A stretch of DNA of 64,000 nucleotides from Linnemannia schmuckeri (Eukaryota; Mortierellomycota; Mortierellomycetes; Mortierellales; Mortierellaceae). The translations under genes and the position numbers were made by a program. The DNA lies in NCBI GenBank assembly GCA_029449235.1, contig JANATG010000004.1:992001-1056000 (forward strand), written 5' to 3'. Positions 49,102 through 61,900 of the stretch are shown one piece after another (within the stretch, counting starts at the first letter, position 1; every line of letters starts with the position of its first letter). The notes beneath the pieces were generated by a model that saw only the letters and a program-made list of their open reading frames with translations, ran no database searches and had not been told where the DNA came from.

Positions 49102-49353
49102 AGTAAGGAGGAAGGAAGGATCACCCTTCACACACACATACCCACATACCCACCCACACAAAAGTCGAACCTGACAATCGCTTTCATTTTCCCAAGATCT
49201 GAAATATGCACCCTCCTTAGCATTGACATGCACATACCCCTCTCTTCTCCCCTTCCTTCTTTTCATTTGTCTTTTTTCACGCTTGTACTTTTATAATCCA
49301 TCCTCGTAATGTACACCACCCTCCCACCCTACCACTACCACTATTAGCCGACT

Positions 49354-49359
49354 AATAAA
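49354..49359 (+). terminator. Poly(A) signal of the 46679 gene
   Basis: AATAAA about 250 bases after the TAG at 49099-49101. Confidence 0.45.
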
Positions 49360-50281
49360 ACTTCCAAAGATCGATCGCACCGTAGTTTTTCTTGCCTTTT
49401 AACCTTGTTCATTGTTTATTTAGTTGGGGATGATTTTCGAAAGGGAGAGAGGCGAAAAAATGAAAGATCTCGAAACTAAGTTAAGATAAAAAAAGCTCAT
49501 TGAAACACTTTTATTCATATTTGTGGTCCAATCTCAAATCATCCGTTTCTGTTTTTCTTTTATCTTTCCGTGGCGTCATTACAAAACTTCAAATTGGGCG
49601 AAGGCGGGAGGGACGGGGGTCATACTGGCTGTCCATAATTGTCGATTTTTGAGAAACAGCTCGAACATACACCTGTTGGATAATGAGGAGAGGAAGCAAA
49701 CAGTTGCGGATATGGGAGTCAGAAATACCTTGTCTCGTTTGCAAAAATCAGAAATAGTGCAGGAAGGGATTGATGATAGCCACATCAATCACAAGGTCGT
49801 GATAAGGTGCCTCGACCCGCGGATAATACTGACCCCTGTGTTGTGTTGTGCTTTGTCGTTGTCGATGTTGTCTCGACTTGCTATTTTGCTAGTGCTTTCT
49901 ACTGACATTTTCTTTTTTCGCAGTTCAAAACAGTCTTTGATCAATTATTGTCGCATTGCCGCCCCCGCCGATGCTACTGGTGATGAATATAGTCATCTAC
50001 CCTGTTTTTCAGGCGGGGGAGGGGTGAGCAGCTGTGCAGAGAAAAGCCGAAGACGATTGCGTTGAGAATTGGTGTGGAGTAAGCTGCCGAATGGCACTGA
50101 CTGTTGGTGTATAGTGGTCCAATGCATCACCCTTGAGAGGCAGCCCAGGTGCCAACGATTCTGGAATTGTTGAGAACCGAAGGCGATACGGAAAGGTTTC
50201 TCCTGATAGAGCGCAAAGAGGCGATTCTGGGTCCAGCAGGATGATTACCGCTTGTGTGAGAGATCTGAGGATCCAGCCCAA
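49360..50281. other. Gene-poor region, nothing supported
   Basis: Several short frames are open on both strands without domain or splice support. Confidence 0.45.
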
Positions 50282-50656
50282 TCAGGCTCTTCTTAATGTC
50301 GTCCTTTGGAGTTGGGAAACAAGTTGCCGCAGCTGAGGGATGCGTTTGTAGAAAGAATGGACGTCTGACATGTCGACGTGTTTGAAAAAATTACTCTGGC
50401 TGCAAGAATGCAGTATGACTTGAAGTAGACCGATTCCAGACGCTGAAGGCGATTGTTTTGGATGACGCGCCGATAAAAAAGAAATAAGATACTTGACTGA
50501 CGCGTCAGTTGTTGTTGCTAGCCGGTTAGATATCCTGTCTGGATGCTGCAGGATGGAAATTAGAACGCTGCTGGTTAAAATATTCGCATCAACCATGTTA
50601 TCCAGGACGTCGAGACGTTGGCTTTTGACACGTAATTTACCGCGTCTTTCGATTTG
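50282..50656 (-). pseudogene. Orphan exon of an unrecognised gene, probably a remnant
   Basis: On the minus strand a frame opens right after an acceptor-like TTCTTAG. It runs 124 residues to a TGA at 50284-50282: QIERRGKLRVKSQRLDVLDN, then a helical region (NILTSSVLISILQHPDRI), then FYKRIPQLRQLVSQLQRTT. Its composition looks coding, but no upstream exon joins it cleanly and downstream sequence in the same frame has no domain. It lies 0.7 kb downstream, on the same strand, of the decayed kinase and may be part of the same relic. The family is unknown. Confidence 0.35.
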
Positions 50657-51356
50657 CTAAGAATATTCTCGTCCGTTGTTGATTTGCTCTTTCCTTGCTC
50701 AATCAGTGGTGATGCTAGTTGGTCACTAGCAAGTATGGAGGATATGACGAAACCTCCACTAACACAGGATCTAAGTCCGAGGAGCAGCTTTCAGACATTT
50801 CGAAACTCACATCGACATTCACATCCTGGATTTCTAAACCTTGAAATCAGCCTTGACTTGTCCTTCGTCAAATTCAGACACCACTACAATTACACGGGAC
50901 TTGACTCAATCCTTTGCCTCGTAGTCGACCGGCCATCTCGTTTTCGAACATTGATACTGGACAAAATAAGGCTCTCTTGGCCTTCTACTCGTACCACTTT
51001 CTGACCTCCTCGTCGCCAACGATTCCTCGTGTGCACTGGGCAACCCTATTTCCTGCTGGCCGTCCTCCTAATCGGATACGTCCAAATGATACTTGGACGG
51101 GCGATTGGCCTGGGCTGCTGTCTGAATAAAAGTATGCGGACTTGGTCATTTCTGCTGGAGAGGATCGGCGAGCTACAAAGTTGAATGATGATAAGAAAGA
51201 CAGAGTGCGTTGCAGCTGAGTAATGTTGAACAGATAATGAAGGTACTGCAAACGTTCTTCTCTCTTTTCCCACATCGGTGACAAAAAAATGAAAAACGCG
51301 AGAAGAGAGGTGATGAACAAATTCATTACAACTCACCAGGCAGCGATTGTAGCACG
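50657..51356. other. Gene-poor region, nothing supported
   Basis: Short frames on both strands, none with a domain or a consistent splice chain. Confidence 0.4.
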
Positions 51357-52600
51357 TCATGGAATCCTTGACGCGATAAAGACGCGCAAAGCGAGTACCG
51401 GATACAAAAAAACCATCCAAGTACTGAGCGAGATAGCAAAAGAAGAGCACTTTGATGTCAGAAAAAAATTAACAAAAAAAAAAAGAATGCTCAAAGCGCA
51501 ATGAGCGCCTCGCGGAGATACGATCAACCCCCAAGAAAAAAACAGCTCACTTCGCTCTGCGGCTGTTGGGCGGCACATCATGCAAAATTCATATAAGATT
51601 ATACTCAAATACCTCACGTCTACCGGGCCGTTCCCTTTTTCTTCTTTCATTTCTCGGATCGGGGGTTCTGCAATCGGTTTGACGCCTCATTGACTTAGAC
51701 AGAGGGGACTGAAATTTGGTGAGTGCAAAGTTCGGCTTTTTCAATCGCTTAAGCACCATTACAAAAACGATGCACAATCCATGAGCAGTTACTTACAACA
51801 CCTGTTCCTCTTTGACCCACCGATCCGACTGGTTGAAGTCCACGACCTTGACTCTTTCCTTCATGGTCCAGAGAACGATGTTCTCGGATTTGAAGTTGTT
51901 ATGGATGATATCCCGTTCGTGCAGGTATGTCAACCCGCCAATGCTGTCGGCGCCGAGGACCCAGAATCAAATCCAGTAATAATGTAGCCCATTTCTTGAT
52001 GCAGTAATTCGCAGATCTCTCCAAAAAAAACACAATGAATTGAAGTGTAGAAGCGTTAGTAACTATCAAATGCCAATCTCGGCCACTTCCTTGACTTGTC
52101 CTGACATGTGGAGTCTGTGAACATACCTCAAAATCAATCTCGTTCCTGGATATATTCCCTTTAACGTCCTTGAAGGTGATTGATTGGCACAATGTAAAAT
52201 AAAATCCCAGTTTTTCTGCTCTTGACGAGTGAAAAAAAAATAAATTAAAAAAGCGTTTCAGGCACATACACGTATTGCCCTGTGAGATGCGAACACATTG
52301 CGGGCATGGTTATCTCGCACATAAGGAATAATACAATTGACCGATATCATTCATTATTTATTTGAACAAGGATCCAGTTGCAACTCGATTCGGGGCCTGT
52401 TTTATTCGACTAACATCGACATTCAAATCAGGCGGTGAATTAAGATCTACAAAAATGGAGAAACAAAGAGAGCAATGCTTTGTGAGCGCTGAGGTTGGTG
52501 TGGTTGTCGGTGTGCGTTGAACCTGCTCAAAAATATCATACAGTTCCTTTAAATAGATCGCTCCATTGTTTTCCTGTTGCCAATGAGGCACATGGTCCAA
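51357..52600 (-). pseudogene. Remnant of a protein kinase-like gene
   Basis: Separate minus-strand pieces keep kinase order. At 51943-51797 the exon reads GLTYLHERDIIHNNFKSENI, then VKVVDFNQSD, matching the catalytic loop and metal-binding segment. The HRDxKxxN motif has become HNNxKxxN and DFG has become DFN, so the catalytic Asp is absent. After a GTAAGT donor, 51670-51357 reads GPVDVRYLSIILYEFCMM then RP, matching the DVxSLGxILYEL helix of subdomain IX. Upstream, 52600 to about 52364 carries MDHVPHWQQENNGAIYLKEL and, after a likely intron, VSRIKQAPNRVATGSLFK ending in TAA, where a kinase glycine loop would begin. Stops and lost joins between the pieces indicate decay. A working pseudokinase is less likely. 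Confidence 0.5.
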
Positions 52601-53642
52601 GTACTCCTTCTTCTCTCTCTTCTCTCACGCTTCATGAGTGCAATAACAATGGTCAAAACTCAACAGCGAACAAAAGTGATAGAAAATTGGCAGAAGCGAA
52701 TGAAAGGAAAGAAGGAGCAGCAATGGTTGGTCCTGGTTTCTAAAAAGATCACTTAAACTTCAAGTTGGTGGCAAAAGCGTAACACGCGCAACGTGTACGT
52801 TTTTCATAGGCCGCCCCCTTCACTCTTCTTAACAAACAATGCTGTCGATAGCTACCGCCAGTATCCGTTTGGCAGAGTGTACTGGAAGGGTTGAAAGCAA
52901 GGTACCTACTTTTCGCACATGCTGGCGTTTATTATTTTTGAAAAAAACTCTGCAATGGTCGGCGGCATCCAATGATTTTTTACCCTTAAGCCCACAATGC
53001 ATTGTCCTTGCGTTCTTTGATGGCTTCCTGTTTGTACAAAGCAAATCGATGGAGAAAGGACAAGCATAGATGTACGAGGGTCAACACCAACATGATTAAA
53101 CTTCAATTGGCGACTTAGTAACCAAAAACAGGTTTGTATTGCCAGAGAAGAACAAAGGAAACTGGAGCCTAGCCTTTTTCATCCAGCTGGAGCAGGCTGA
53201 CAAGCAGGGTTTGTCACACGAAGAGAATGAAATATCAGTGCACACTCGTTTTTTTTTTACCTTGTCTATTCGAACAAGGTCAAGGTTGAGTTTTAAAAGG
53301 AAATGAAAAGAGGATGACATCGTTTTTTTCTCTTTTATTTTCTTGATTCAGTGGGGGAGTGAGTGATTACGGGAGTAATGTATTTGCCAGCAGTTGAAAT
53401 GCGCGCCATCGCGCGGTATCGTTTTTAAGAGGGAGAACAGTGCCTGAAGTTGCGGGATCATGATGATTGCATCGATGGTGGATCCATTTGCGCACCATTG
53501 ACGCATAGCTCAGATAATGTATATCTTTCTACAGCACTATGCGCATCAGTATCCAAAGAGTTCACCCCAGCAATTTTTCCTTTTGTTTGCTGATCAACCA
53601 AAATGATTAATACAAAAAAGGCGTTTTTATGGGTGTGCCGCG

Positions 53643-53672
53643 CTCCTCCTCCTCCTCCTCCTCCTCCTCCTC
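53643..53672. repeat. (CTC)n trinucleotide microsatellite
   Basis: Ten perfect CTC units in the pyrimidine-rich region upstream of the NVJ2-like gene. Confidence 0.85.
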
Positions 53673-54112
53673 TCCTCTTTTTTTTTTACACTGTCGTCCT
53701 CTTGTCTGTTTGTCGTTTCGTTGTCTTCCTTTCCTTTCTTTCCTTTCTTTCCTTTCTTTACTTCTACCTCTTTTTCTTCTGGTCACCATCACTGTTTGTC
53801 CACCCTGTTGATCCCTGTTTCTTTTACTCTCACTCTGCATCACCACCCTTCCTTTTGTGGATCACACACCGCCACTCATTCACGACTTCACTACAACAGG
53901 ACGAGCGGATTCCTTTTGTTGTCTCTTGTCCTCTTGTCCTTCTGAAGTGAACATTGCATTTCTTTTCAATCACTTCTTTTCATTGCAACTACTCACTCTC
54001 TGGGCACACAGACAAGTAACAATAAGGACAACAAAGCACCGCACCGCACCCATCAAAGACAGGCAGACAAACAGGCACTCGCACACTTCTCCTCTCTTCT
54101 TCTTGTTGCACA

Positions 54113-54127
54113 CCCCCCCCCCCCCCC
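54113..54127. repeat. Poly(C) run of 15 bases
   Basis: Uninterrupted C tract in the leader of the NVJ2-like gene. Confidence 0.8.
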
Positions 54128-54569
54128 TCTCTTGACAAACTCGTGCCCAACCTCCCACAAGACCTCGCCCTTTCTTTCTTGTATCCTTTTTGTACTCATA
54201 GTCTTTCTCCCCCCTTCTTTCCATTGTTCTTTGTTGTTTGCTACGCATCGTTTTTCTTCATTACTCTTTCATTCGTTGCCTTTTCCTTTCAGTTGACACC
54301 ATCACAAAGCATACATACCATACCATACCACAGTTAATACTTTTCTCAACATACCAGTTCTCCCTCTTCTTTCTTTTCCGCCTTTTCTTTTCTTTTTTTT
54401 TCCTTTCACCCCTCTTCCTCCCTTCCCTTCCCGCGGCAACCCGTCCTCACCTGCCTGCCTACCGTGTCAAGAACACAATAAAGGAGGGCAGACAATAACT
54501 CGCTTGCTTCCAAAGAACACTCATTACAACAGCCGATACCAGGGCAAACCAGGACACTTTTTTTTCGCC

Positions 54570-57500
54570 ATGCACCCATATCTGTTCTTCTATTTTCTCG
54601 GCGGCTTGACCTTTATCCCTTTGACCCTCCTCCTTGTCTTCGCTGTCCTCTGGATACGTCTGCCTGCAGTCGACCCTAGCCTGCCTCGCCCCGCAGACTT
54701 GCCACCCCTACATACTCTCCAGGACCAGATCGAACGGGATATTGCAAAGGGCATCCACAGCAGTAGCAGCAGTGCCGGTGATGCGTCATCTGCTTCGTCA
54801 CTATCAACACCTATGGGCCTCGACAAGAACGGGAGCATCCGCAGGAGGAGGTCTGCGCTGCACCACCGTAAATCAGATCAACACCTCAAATCCCAAGCCA
54901 TGTCATCATCATCCTCCCTTGTCTCTGGCGCCGCTTCTACCAACACCGTCTCTACGCCAGCCCGGCTACACAAGACCACAGTCAGTGATAGCAACGACAA
55001 CAGCGACGACAGCGACAGCTCGTCGGATGATCAGGACGATCATGGCGAGGAAGATACCCTCGCTGACGGCGATTCGGCTGCGACTCTCAGTCTCAAGGCT
55101 GTTGCTGCAAGGGAGCCAGATGTCTTGATGCAAGCAGACCCCAACCTCAACAAAGAAGGCTACGTTCGCATGACGCGTGTCCCACGGCTCGGTCCCGCAA
55201 CAGAATCCATCTCCGACTATATGACCAACATTCTCTTCCAACCAAAGAATGCTCGCCCCAAGGATTCGTACTATGCCGTTCTCCGCTACGACACATTGTT
55301 CCTTTACGAGAGTGACCAGCAACGCGACTGCAAGTCCGTCGTACCCATGAATTTGTATGAAGTCAAGATCTTTCCTAGGAACCTACCCGATAACGAAGTC
55401 TTCAACAAGGAGCATCCTATCCAGATTAAGCGGAAACCAGACGCCCCAGCCTCTACCAGTGCTCAGGACAATGGCCAGGACGAATACTACATCTTTATCC
55501 ACACACCTGTGGTCAAAGAGGACTGGTGAGTTGCTCTTTTATCACGCTGTTGCTCTGGTGGTTGCTGTATGTCACAAGCAAAAAGAAATTGTAGACATGT
55601 GCAAAGGTGACTGGCTAGTTGACTGACTGCCAAGGAGTGTCCATTCTGCATGGGCCGCTTCGTATACACCCACTAGGTACCTCGCACTGCTGTATGCGTC
55701 CAAATTGAGAAAGCCTGGAACAAAGCAAAAGATTAAGGACAAGGCCCAGTTTGACCCGGAGGCGATCCAGAACCACATTCGCATCATTCATTCCGACAAG
55801 CACCACGAACACACCCGTTGGTTCAATTCCTTCCTGGGACGAATCTTCTTGGGCGTCTACAAGACCAAGAAAATCGAGGAGATCTTCATCCAAAAAATCA
55901 CCCGCAAGACCCTCAAGCTAAAGCGGCCTTCCTTCCTTGGCGAGATCAAGGTCCGCTCCTTCCAAGTCGGCCATAGCATCCCTTATATCACACGGACCAA
56001 GCTGCATGAGCTTGCCCCCAACGGAGAGCTCTCTTCCGAGTTCCATCTATCCTACCGTGGCGGCGTCCGTGTCGAGATTGAGGTTGACGTGGGTCTCGGA
56101 CTGACCACGCTCAAGCCCGTCAAGATGACCATCGTTCTCGCCGTCTTGGTCAAGTCGATCTCTGGAATGATGACCCTCAAGATCAAGGCCCCACCAACCA
56201 ATCGTTTCTGGATCGGATTTCAGGAACCACCCGAGATGGACATGGTGATCGAGCCTATCGTCGCCGATAAAGCCATCAAACTGAACATGGTCCTCACTGC
56301 TATCGAGTCGAAAATCAAAGAGGCGATGGTTGAAGCGATCGTACTGCCCAACATGGACGACACCCCCTTCTTTGACTCTCACGGTACTGGCGGAATCTTT
56401 GAGGGCGACGAGGACATTTCTTCAGAGACGGCCGAGGAAAGTGACGCCGAATCGATGTTGATGGGCAAGACAGGAAAGTCGGGACATAGGAAATCAGCAG
56501 GAGATCGCCGCGGCAGTGTGAGCTCTTTCAGTTCAGAGCACGCACCGCCTAAGCTGGAAAGCAGCGAGCGCAAGTTGTCATGGAGCTCTGCAGGAACGGA
56601 TTCCGACATTGACCCCGAGTCTGTCCCAATAGCAACAACACCGCCAAGTAGCATCTACCTCCAGCAGAACAACAGCAGCAGCACTAATGCCGTGTCCATG
56701 ACCCATACAACGACGCCTATTGCTGCTACTATGGCAGCCAAGTTCAAGCGCTTCTCTCAGGCCCATTTCCCATCCAAATCGACAGAGTCATTGGCCGAGG
56801 CATCTAAACTTAACACCAAACCTACAGTTGCCACTTCAATTGCAACAGCCATCAGGACATCACCTGCTGGCACCTCACACTCTGTCAATTCGTCCAACCC
56901 AGGAAAACTGTCGTCGGCCATCCCCAAGTTGAATGTAATCAGTGACTCCCCTGAATCAGCAGGACCCAGGATCTTCGCTTCGTCTCCCTCAAATGGACCT
57001 GCCAAGAAGGATTCCTCAAACTCATTGAGACGCCTCGCCAGCCTAGAGTCACCAGCCAGCGATGAATCTGAGAGCAGCGCCGACATTGCCGAAAATGTGG
57101 CAACATCTACAGGAAACGACGCCGTCTACCAATCGCTCCAAAGTACAGTCGAACCAAGTGAGAACAAGGACGGCGCGCCTCGACAAGCTCGTCGTACCGA
57201 ATTTGACACCTTTCCTCGTTCAAACGCCTCACGAGGATTGGACGTGACAAATGGACTGGCTGTTGGGAACGGGAAGGACATTAATGGTAACAGCGGCAGC
57301 GGTATGTCGTCCTCTTCATCACACATTGGCATTGCAGGCATCCTGGACGGTAAACGATCAAGGACCAACTCGATTTCAGGAACAGCCATGACCGTCCAGA
57401 GCAACTTGGCCAACCTGTTCTCCTCCGAGCGTCGAAACAAAAAGAATCAAAGCAAGGGCGACAACAGCACAGGCGATGGCAACAGCAACAATAACAACAC

Positions 57501-58263
57501 TGACCAGGATACTACCAAAGCTACAAACAACAACAACGATCACACCAACGATCATGGCAGGAAAAACAGCGGCGACAGTCTCTTGTCTTTTAAGGCGAAG
57601 AAGGACTTACTATTGAAAAAGATCACGAGCAACAGCAGCACGAACAGCAACCAGAGCGAAGAAGAACTTGATGGCGCGAGTATCAAAAGCCTGTCGTCCA
57701 AATTCTCATTGGATGATATTCGCGTTGGTGGACTGTTGAGTCATCGCAGGAGAGGCAGCCTACCTGCTCAGAATGGCAAGGCCAGTCAAAAACAGACAAC
57801 TGCGGCTACCGACTCCTCGCCATTACACATCTTGGACCAGCTACAGGAGCACCAGGAGCACGAACAGGGGTCACCACAACGTCAAGAGCCAGGCCGCAGG
57901 GGTTTAGAGCGGTCGATGTCCAGCACGGCAGTATCAAGTCCTCGGAATGTGGATCTGTACCCCCTAGGCAAGCCCTTTGAAGGATCATCGCCTTCACTAC
58001 GTTTCTCACCTACAATCCTAGACGACACGGCGGGTAGTCAACCATTGAGTGCCACAGTCGCATCGTCGAAAACGACACCACTCACGTCAGGGTCTACGGG
58101 ATCGTCTCGTTCGTCGTCGTCGTCCTCGTCAACATCAAGGTATCTGCAGGAGAGATCGCAGGCTGCGCTTGGAGCGACCAAGGCTTGGATGAAGCGTTCC
58201 CTGGACGATCGCCGGATGAGCGAGGACGACCCCTTGCTCTCTGGTAAAATGCGCCTCGACTAA
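54570..58263 (+). CDS. NVJ2: ER-anchored PH and SMP domain lipid-transfer protein (Nvj2/TEX2 type)
   Basis: Two exons, 54570-55525 and 55677-58263, encode 1180 residues. The intron splits a Trp codon (TG/G). Residues 4-27 are one membrane segment (YLFFYFLGGLTFIPLTLLLV). A Ser/Asp-rich linker follows to about 185. A PH-like domain covers about 191-330 (EGYVRMTRVPRLGP, DSYYAVLRYDTLFLYES, YYIFIHTPVVKEDWYLAL). An SMP lipid-binding domain covers about 364-550 (TRWFNSFLGRIFLGVYKT, GEIKVRSFQVGHSIPYI, VLVKSISGMMTLKIKAPPTN, RFWIGFQEPPEMDMVIEP). This order is that of yeast Nvj2 and animal TEX2, which sit in the ER membrane and move ceramide or other lipids at contacts with the vacuole, Golgi or endosomes. 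The C-terminal 600 residues are low-complexity Ser/Asn-rich. The open frame starts further up, but the first ATG in good context (CGCCATGC) is 54570. Confidence 0.9.
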
Positions 58264-58289
58264 GCGCGTTTGAACTGTACATAGTTGAA

Positions 58290-58295
58290 AATAAA
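58290..58295 (+). terminator. Poly(A) signal of the NVJ2-like gene
   Basis: AATAAA 27 bases after the TAA at 58261-58263. Confidence 0.5.
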
Positions 58296-58972
58296 TAGCG
58301 ATCCACCATTTCATCCTGACAGCCAAGCCACCTCTTTCGTAACTTTTTTAAATTTCGTCCACGCCTTTTTCGTTCCTCTTTATCACGTATCTGTTCTTAA
58401 CCCACGTTTGTGTCGACTCCCATCGTCCTCTTCTCACTAACTCCCCTCTTCCCTTCTTCCTCGCTGGGGGATCAACTTGTCGTAGACGCATACACCTCCT
58501 TCACTCACTCACTCACTCATTCCATTTACGTCCTCAGCGTACCACACTTACCACACTTACCGCACTTACATCTCAATTCAACCACAGTCCAACTTTTGTC
58601 GATTGCCTTCCTCCTTACCCCCCACTCGCATCCACGTAACGTCAAACGCGGTGCAATCATCCTTCCACAACCACAGCAACCCAACCCAGAGCAACAACCC
58701 ACCAGGGACGCAGCATCACAAAGTTCCATACGTTCACCCTTACCCAGGAAAGGTACGAGGACTTTGCACAACAGTCGCTCGTCAGCACACAAGTATATTC
58801 AACACTATCGACCGCGCCTGGTAACAATAATGACTGGAAAGCTGGTCACTTTCTTTCTTTGTCCCTTTTCTTTGTTCTTATTCTTTGTTCATTTTTTTTT
58901 TGTTCCTTATCCTTTGTCCTTTTTTCTTTCATCAGGCGCAGATCTCGCGCCCTTTTCTTTGTCTAGCCTCGA
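58296..58972 (+). promoter_or_regulatory. Promoter and leader of the SAC3 gene
   Basis: A CT-rich plus strand with acceptor-like CATCAG (about 58935) and GTCTAG (about 58966) sites just before the ATG suggests a leader intron. No coding exon is seen. Confidence 0.45.
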
Positions 58973-61900
58973 ATGAACTTCAACATGAACCCCACGTCCG
59001 GCAGCGCATTCGGAAGTGCATTCGGTGGTCAGGGCATGACCTTTGGAGGAGGAAACAGTGGCAACACACACATCAACCCAAATGGAAGCGCATTCGCCAG
59101 CACAGGGTCTGGAGGAGGAGGAAGCGCATTCAGTAGCGCCGGCGCTGGCGGCGGCAGTTCCTCCAGCGCGTTTGGAGCGTTTGGAGGCAAAAACAGTGGC
59201 GCAAGTGCTTTCAACAGTAATACCACAGTAAACGCCAGTGGAGCTCCAGGGGCAGCCTTCAACAGCGGAGGCAGTTTCAACTCGTATAACCAGTCTGCAC
59301 CAGGTCAAAACCAGTTTGGGACAACTGATGGTCATTCTGACAACTCTCGAGGACGAGGCAGAGGACGCGGTGGCAACAGCAGTTACAGAGGCGGTCGTGG
59401 AGGAGGTAACCGAGGAAGCGCCAATATGACGTATATGGCGCCAGGATTGTCGACTAACCACAGTCAGCAACAACAACAACACCAACCACAAAACAGATCC
59501 CAGCTCTCATCCGTCTTCACTGCGGGATCACCAGGCGGAGAGTCTGATTCAGCATTTTCTATGGCAGGATCTAACCGTGGTGGTGGTCGCGGAGGTTATT
59601 CTGGCAGCCCCAGAGGACGTGGACGCGGTGGTGCTGCAGGAGTTCCAGGACAGTTCAGGTCGATCCAATGGCGTCCCACTGATGGCGCTCAGAACAGTTC
59701 CGCAAACCAAGGATCCGACTCTGCCATGGCAATGGATAGCACTTCCGAAGTCTCAGATAGTACCTCGCCATCCGCCGTCAACACTTCATCATCCGGGAGT
59801 CCCGGAAGTTTACAGCAGCATGCTGTTTTTTCTGCCTTTGGAGCTGCCGGTCACAGCGTAGGATTTGGGGGTACTAACCAGAGCACTGGATTCGGTGGTA
59901 ATAACCAGAATGCAGGATTCGTTGGCTGTAATCAGAATGCAGGATTTGCAGGCACAACCCAGAATGCAGGATTCGCAGGCATGAATCAGAACGAAGGGTT
60001 CCCTCAACAAACGGGAGCAGAGTCAGGGTTCGTAAGCTCGTCCTTCAACAAGCAGTGGACTCCGGCTGCCTCAACCGCCACACCTACGCCTGCATTCCAG
60101 GGTAATAAATCAGGAAGCGCCTTTGGCGTACATACTTCCGCGCCAGCAGAAGGAAGCTCTACGACCTCAGCCTCTTCACCCTCTATAGCCGCACCCCAAG
60201 GCTTAACAACTTCGGCTTTCAGAAAGGGAGAGTTTACTAGCATCTCACCAAATATTCAAAGCGACTCGGTCTTTGCAACTCCCACCTCTCGACCGGTCTC
60301 ATCACCATCCACATCCCATCCAGGTCAGCCTGCATTCACCCCACCAGCGAAGTCTACACCTTCCACGACCGATAACTCCGCATCACGACAAATCTCTAGC
60401 AGTACCGAGGATGCAGACAGTCGATTGACTCGATTCTCTACGAATACCCTTAGTGCCAAAGAATTTGAAAAGGTTTGATCCCATTGTTTGAAGAATGTTT
60501 TATTGTTTTTGTTTGAATCGTGTTTTGCTTTACTGTCGGTATATGATCCACCGTATATTGTTTATTTCACTCTATTTCGTGCATTTTGCAACGTTTTTTA
60601 TCCACAACATACCACGTCAAGGATGCTGAACGACCTTCCAACATGGATGCAACCTCAAACTTCGATTTTCTTTCGCTCCCTCATTATTCATGTGAAACCC
60701 GTCTGACCTCGCGTAATGAATACACCTTTCCACCTTCTTTGTCTCCCTATTCCAACCATTCTCGCCATATCTCGGATACTTGATATCATTGTCTCTCTCA
60801 ACCGACCCGTATATTTCTCGGAAATCACCCTTTTCCTTCTCGACACTCTGGACCCAATCATGGACACGCTCAGTTGAAAGACAAGCGTGATCAGGAACGA
60901 CAAGATGCCATCCGGGCAGGCCTTATCCCAGACCCGGATAAACCACGACGACTGGAAGATGCCATCACGTTCGTCGGCACCTGCATGGACATGTGTCCAG
61001 AATTCGAGCGCCACGAGCGGGAATTCCAACTTAACATCGAAAAGTTCGAGAAGGTGCGGCGCTGACTTGCTTTGATTCGTTTCCATCACTTGGACGTACT
61101 GCGCCGGATGCACTGATGTTTACCTTAACAATTTACCTTGATATACTTTTGCAGATCCCAGGAACAGAGAAGATCGACCACCTCAGAGCAGTTAAGGCAT
61201 ACGCAAGGCCCGCCGCAGGAAAGGAGCAACCTTTGCCATCAGATGTTCGCCCTCCAACAGTCTTGCTGGTAATTTTGTCATCAATTTATTAAAATGTGTA
61301 GAATTTGCGACATGTATGCAGGCAGTTTCTAACATGCAAAGTTATTTTCATCACATGACTAGTCGACACTAGACTACCTCATCAACCAAATTGTTGGCGA
61401 GAACGACTTGGCCGACTCTCACTTTTTTGTGCGCGACCGAACACGTTCTATCAGACAAGATTTCACACTGCAGAACAACAGAGGCCTCGAGGCCATTCGG
61501 GCACACGAGATAATTGCCCGTTATCATATTCTTTGCATGCATCAATTGTGCGAGAATAAGGGTTTCAGTGATCAGCAAGAGATGGAACAGCTGAGGAAAG
61601 GTACGGATGGCATCAGGACTAGGTTACAAGTATTTGTCACAACTAAGTGCCATGTACTCATAGCATTAACGTCCTCAACATTTTTGTTATTTATGAAAAT
61701 AGTTCTTACAAGTTTGCAGGAGTTCTACGACGACATGAGGTCGGAGGGAATTCCCTGCCCAAACGAAGCCGAGTTTAGAGCTTACCATATGTTGAGTCAT
61801 CTTCGAGACCCAGACATGATCCGTCAAGCACAGCGACTCCCTCTACACATCTTCCGGGACCCCTACATTCAGGTGGCGGCAGAGATCCATGCGTTGACCA

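Larger units (their letters stand above)
52601..54569. other. Intergenic region with the leader of the NVJ2-like gene
   Basis: No gene is seen in 52601-53600. From about 53640 the plus strand is CT-rich up to the ATG at 54570 and carries a (CTC)n repeat and a poly(C) run. Confidence 0.5.

Noticed and set aside
49523..50065. 180-codon open frame on plus
   Set aside because: It lacks an ATG with support, a domain or splice partners, and its composition shifts along its length.
54504..54569. In-frame extension upstream of the NVJ2-like start
   Set aside because: It begins with TTG, not ATG. The first ATG at 54570 has good context and begins the membrane segment.
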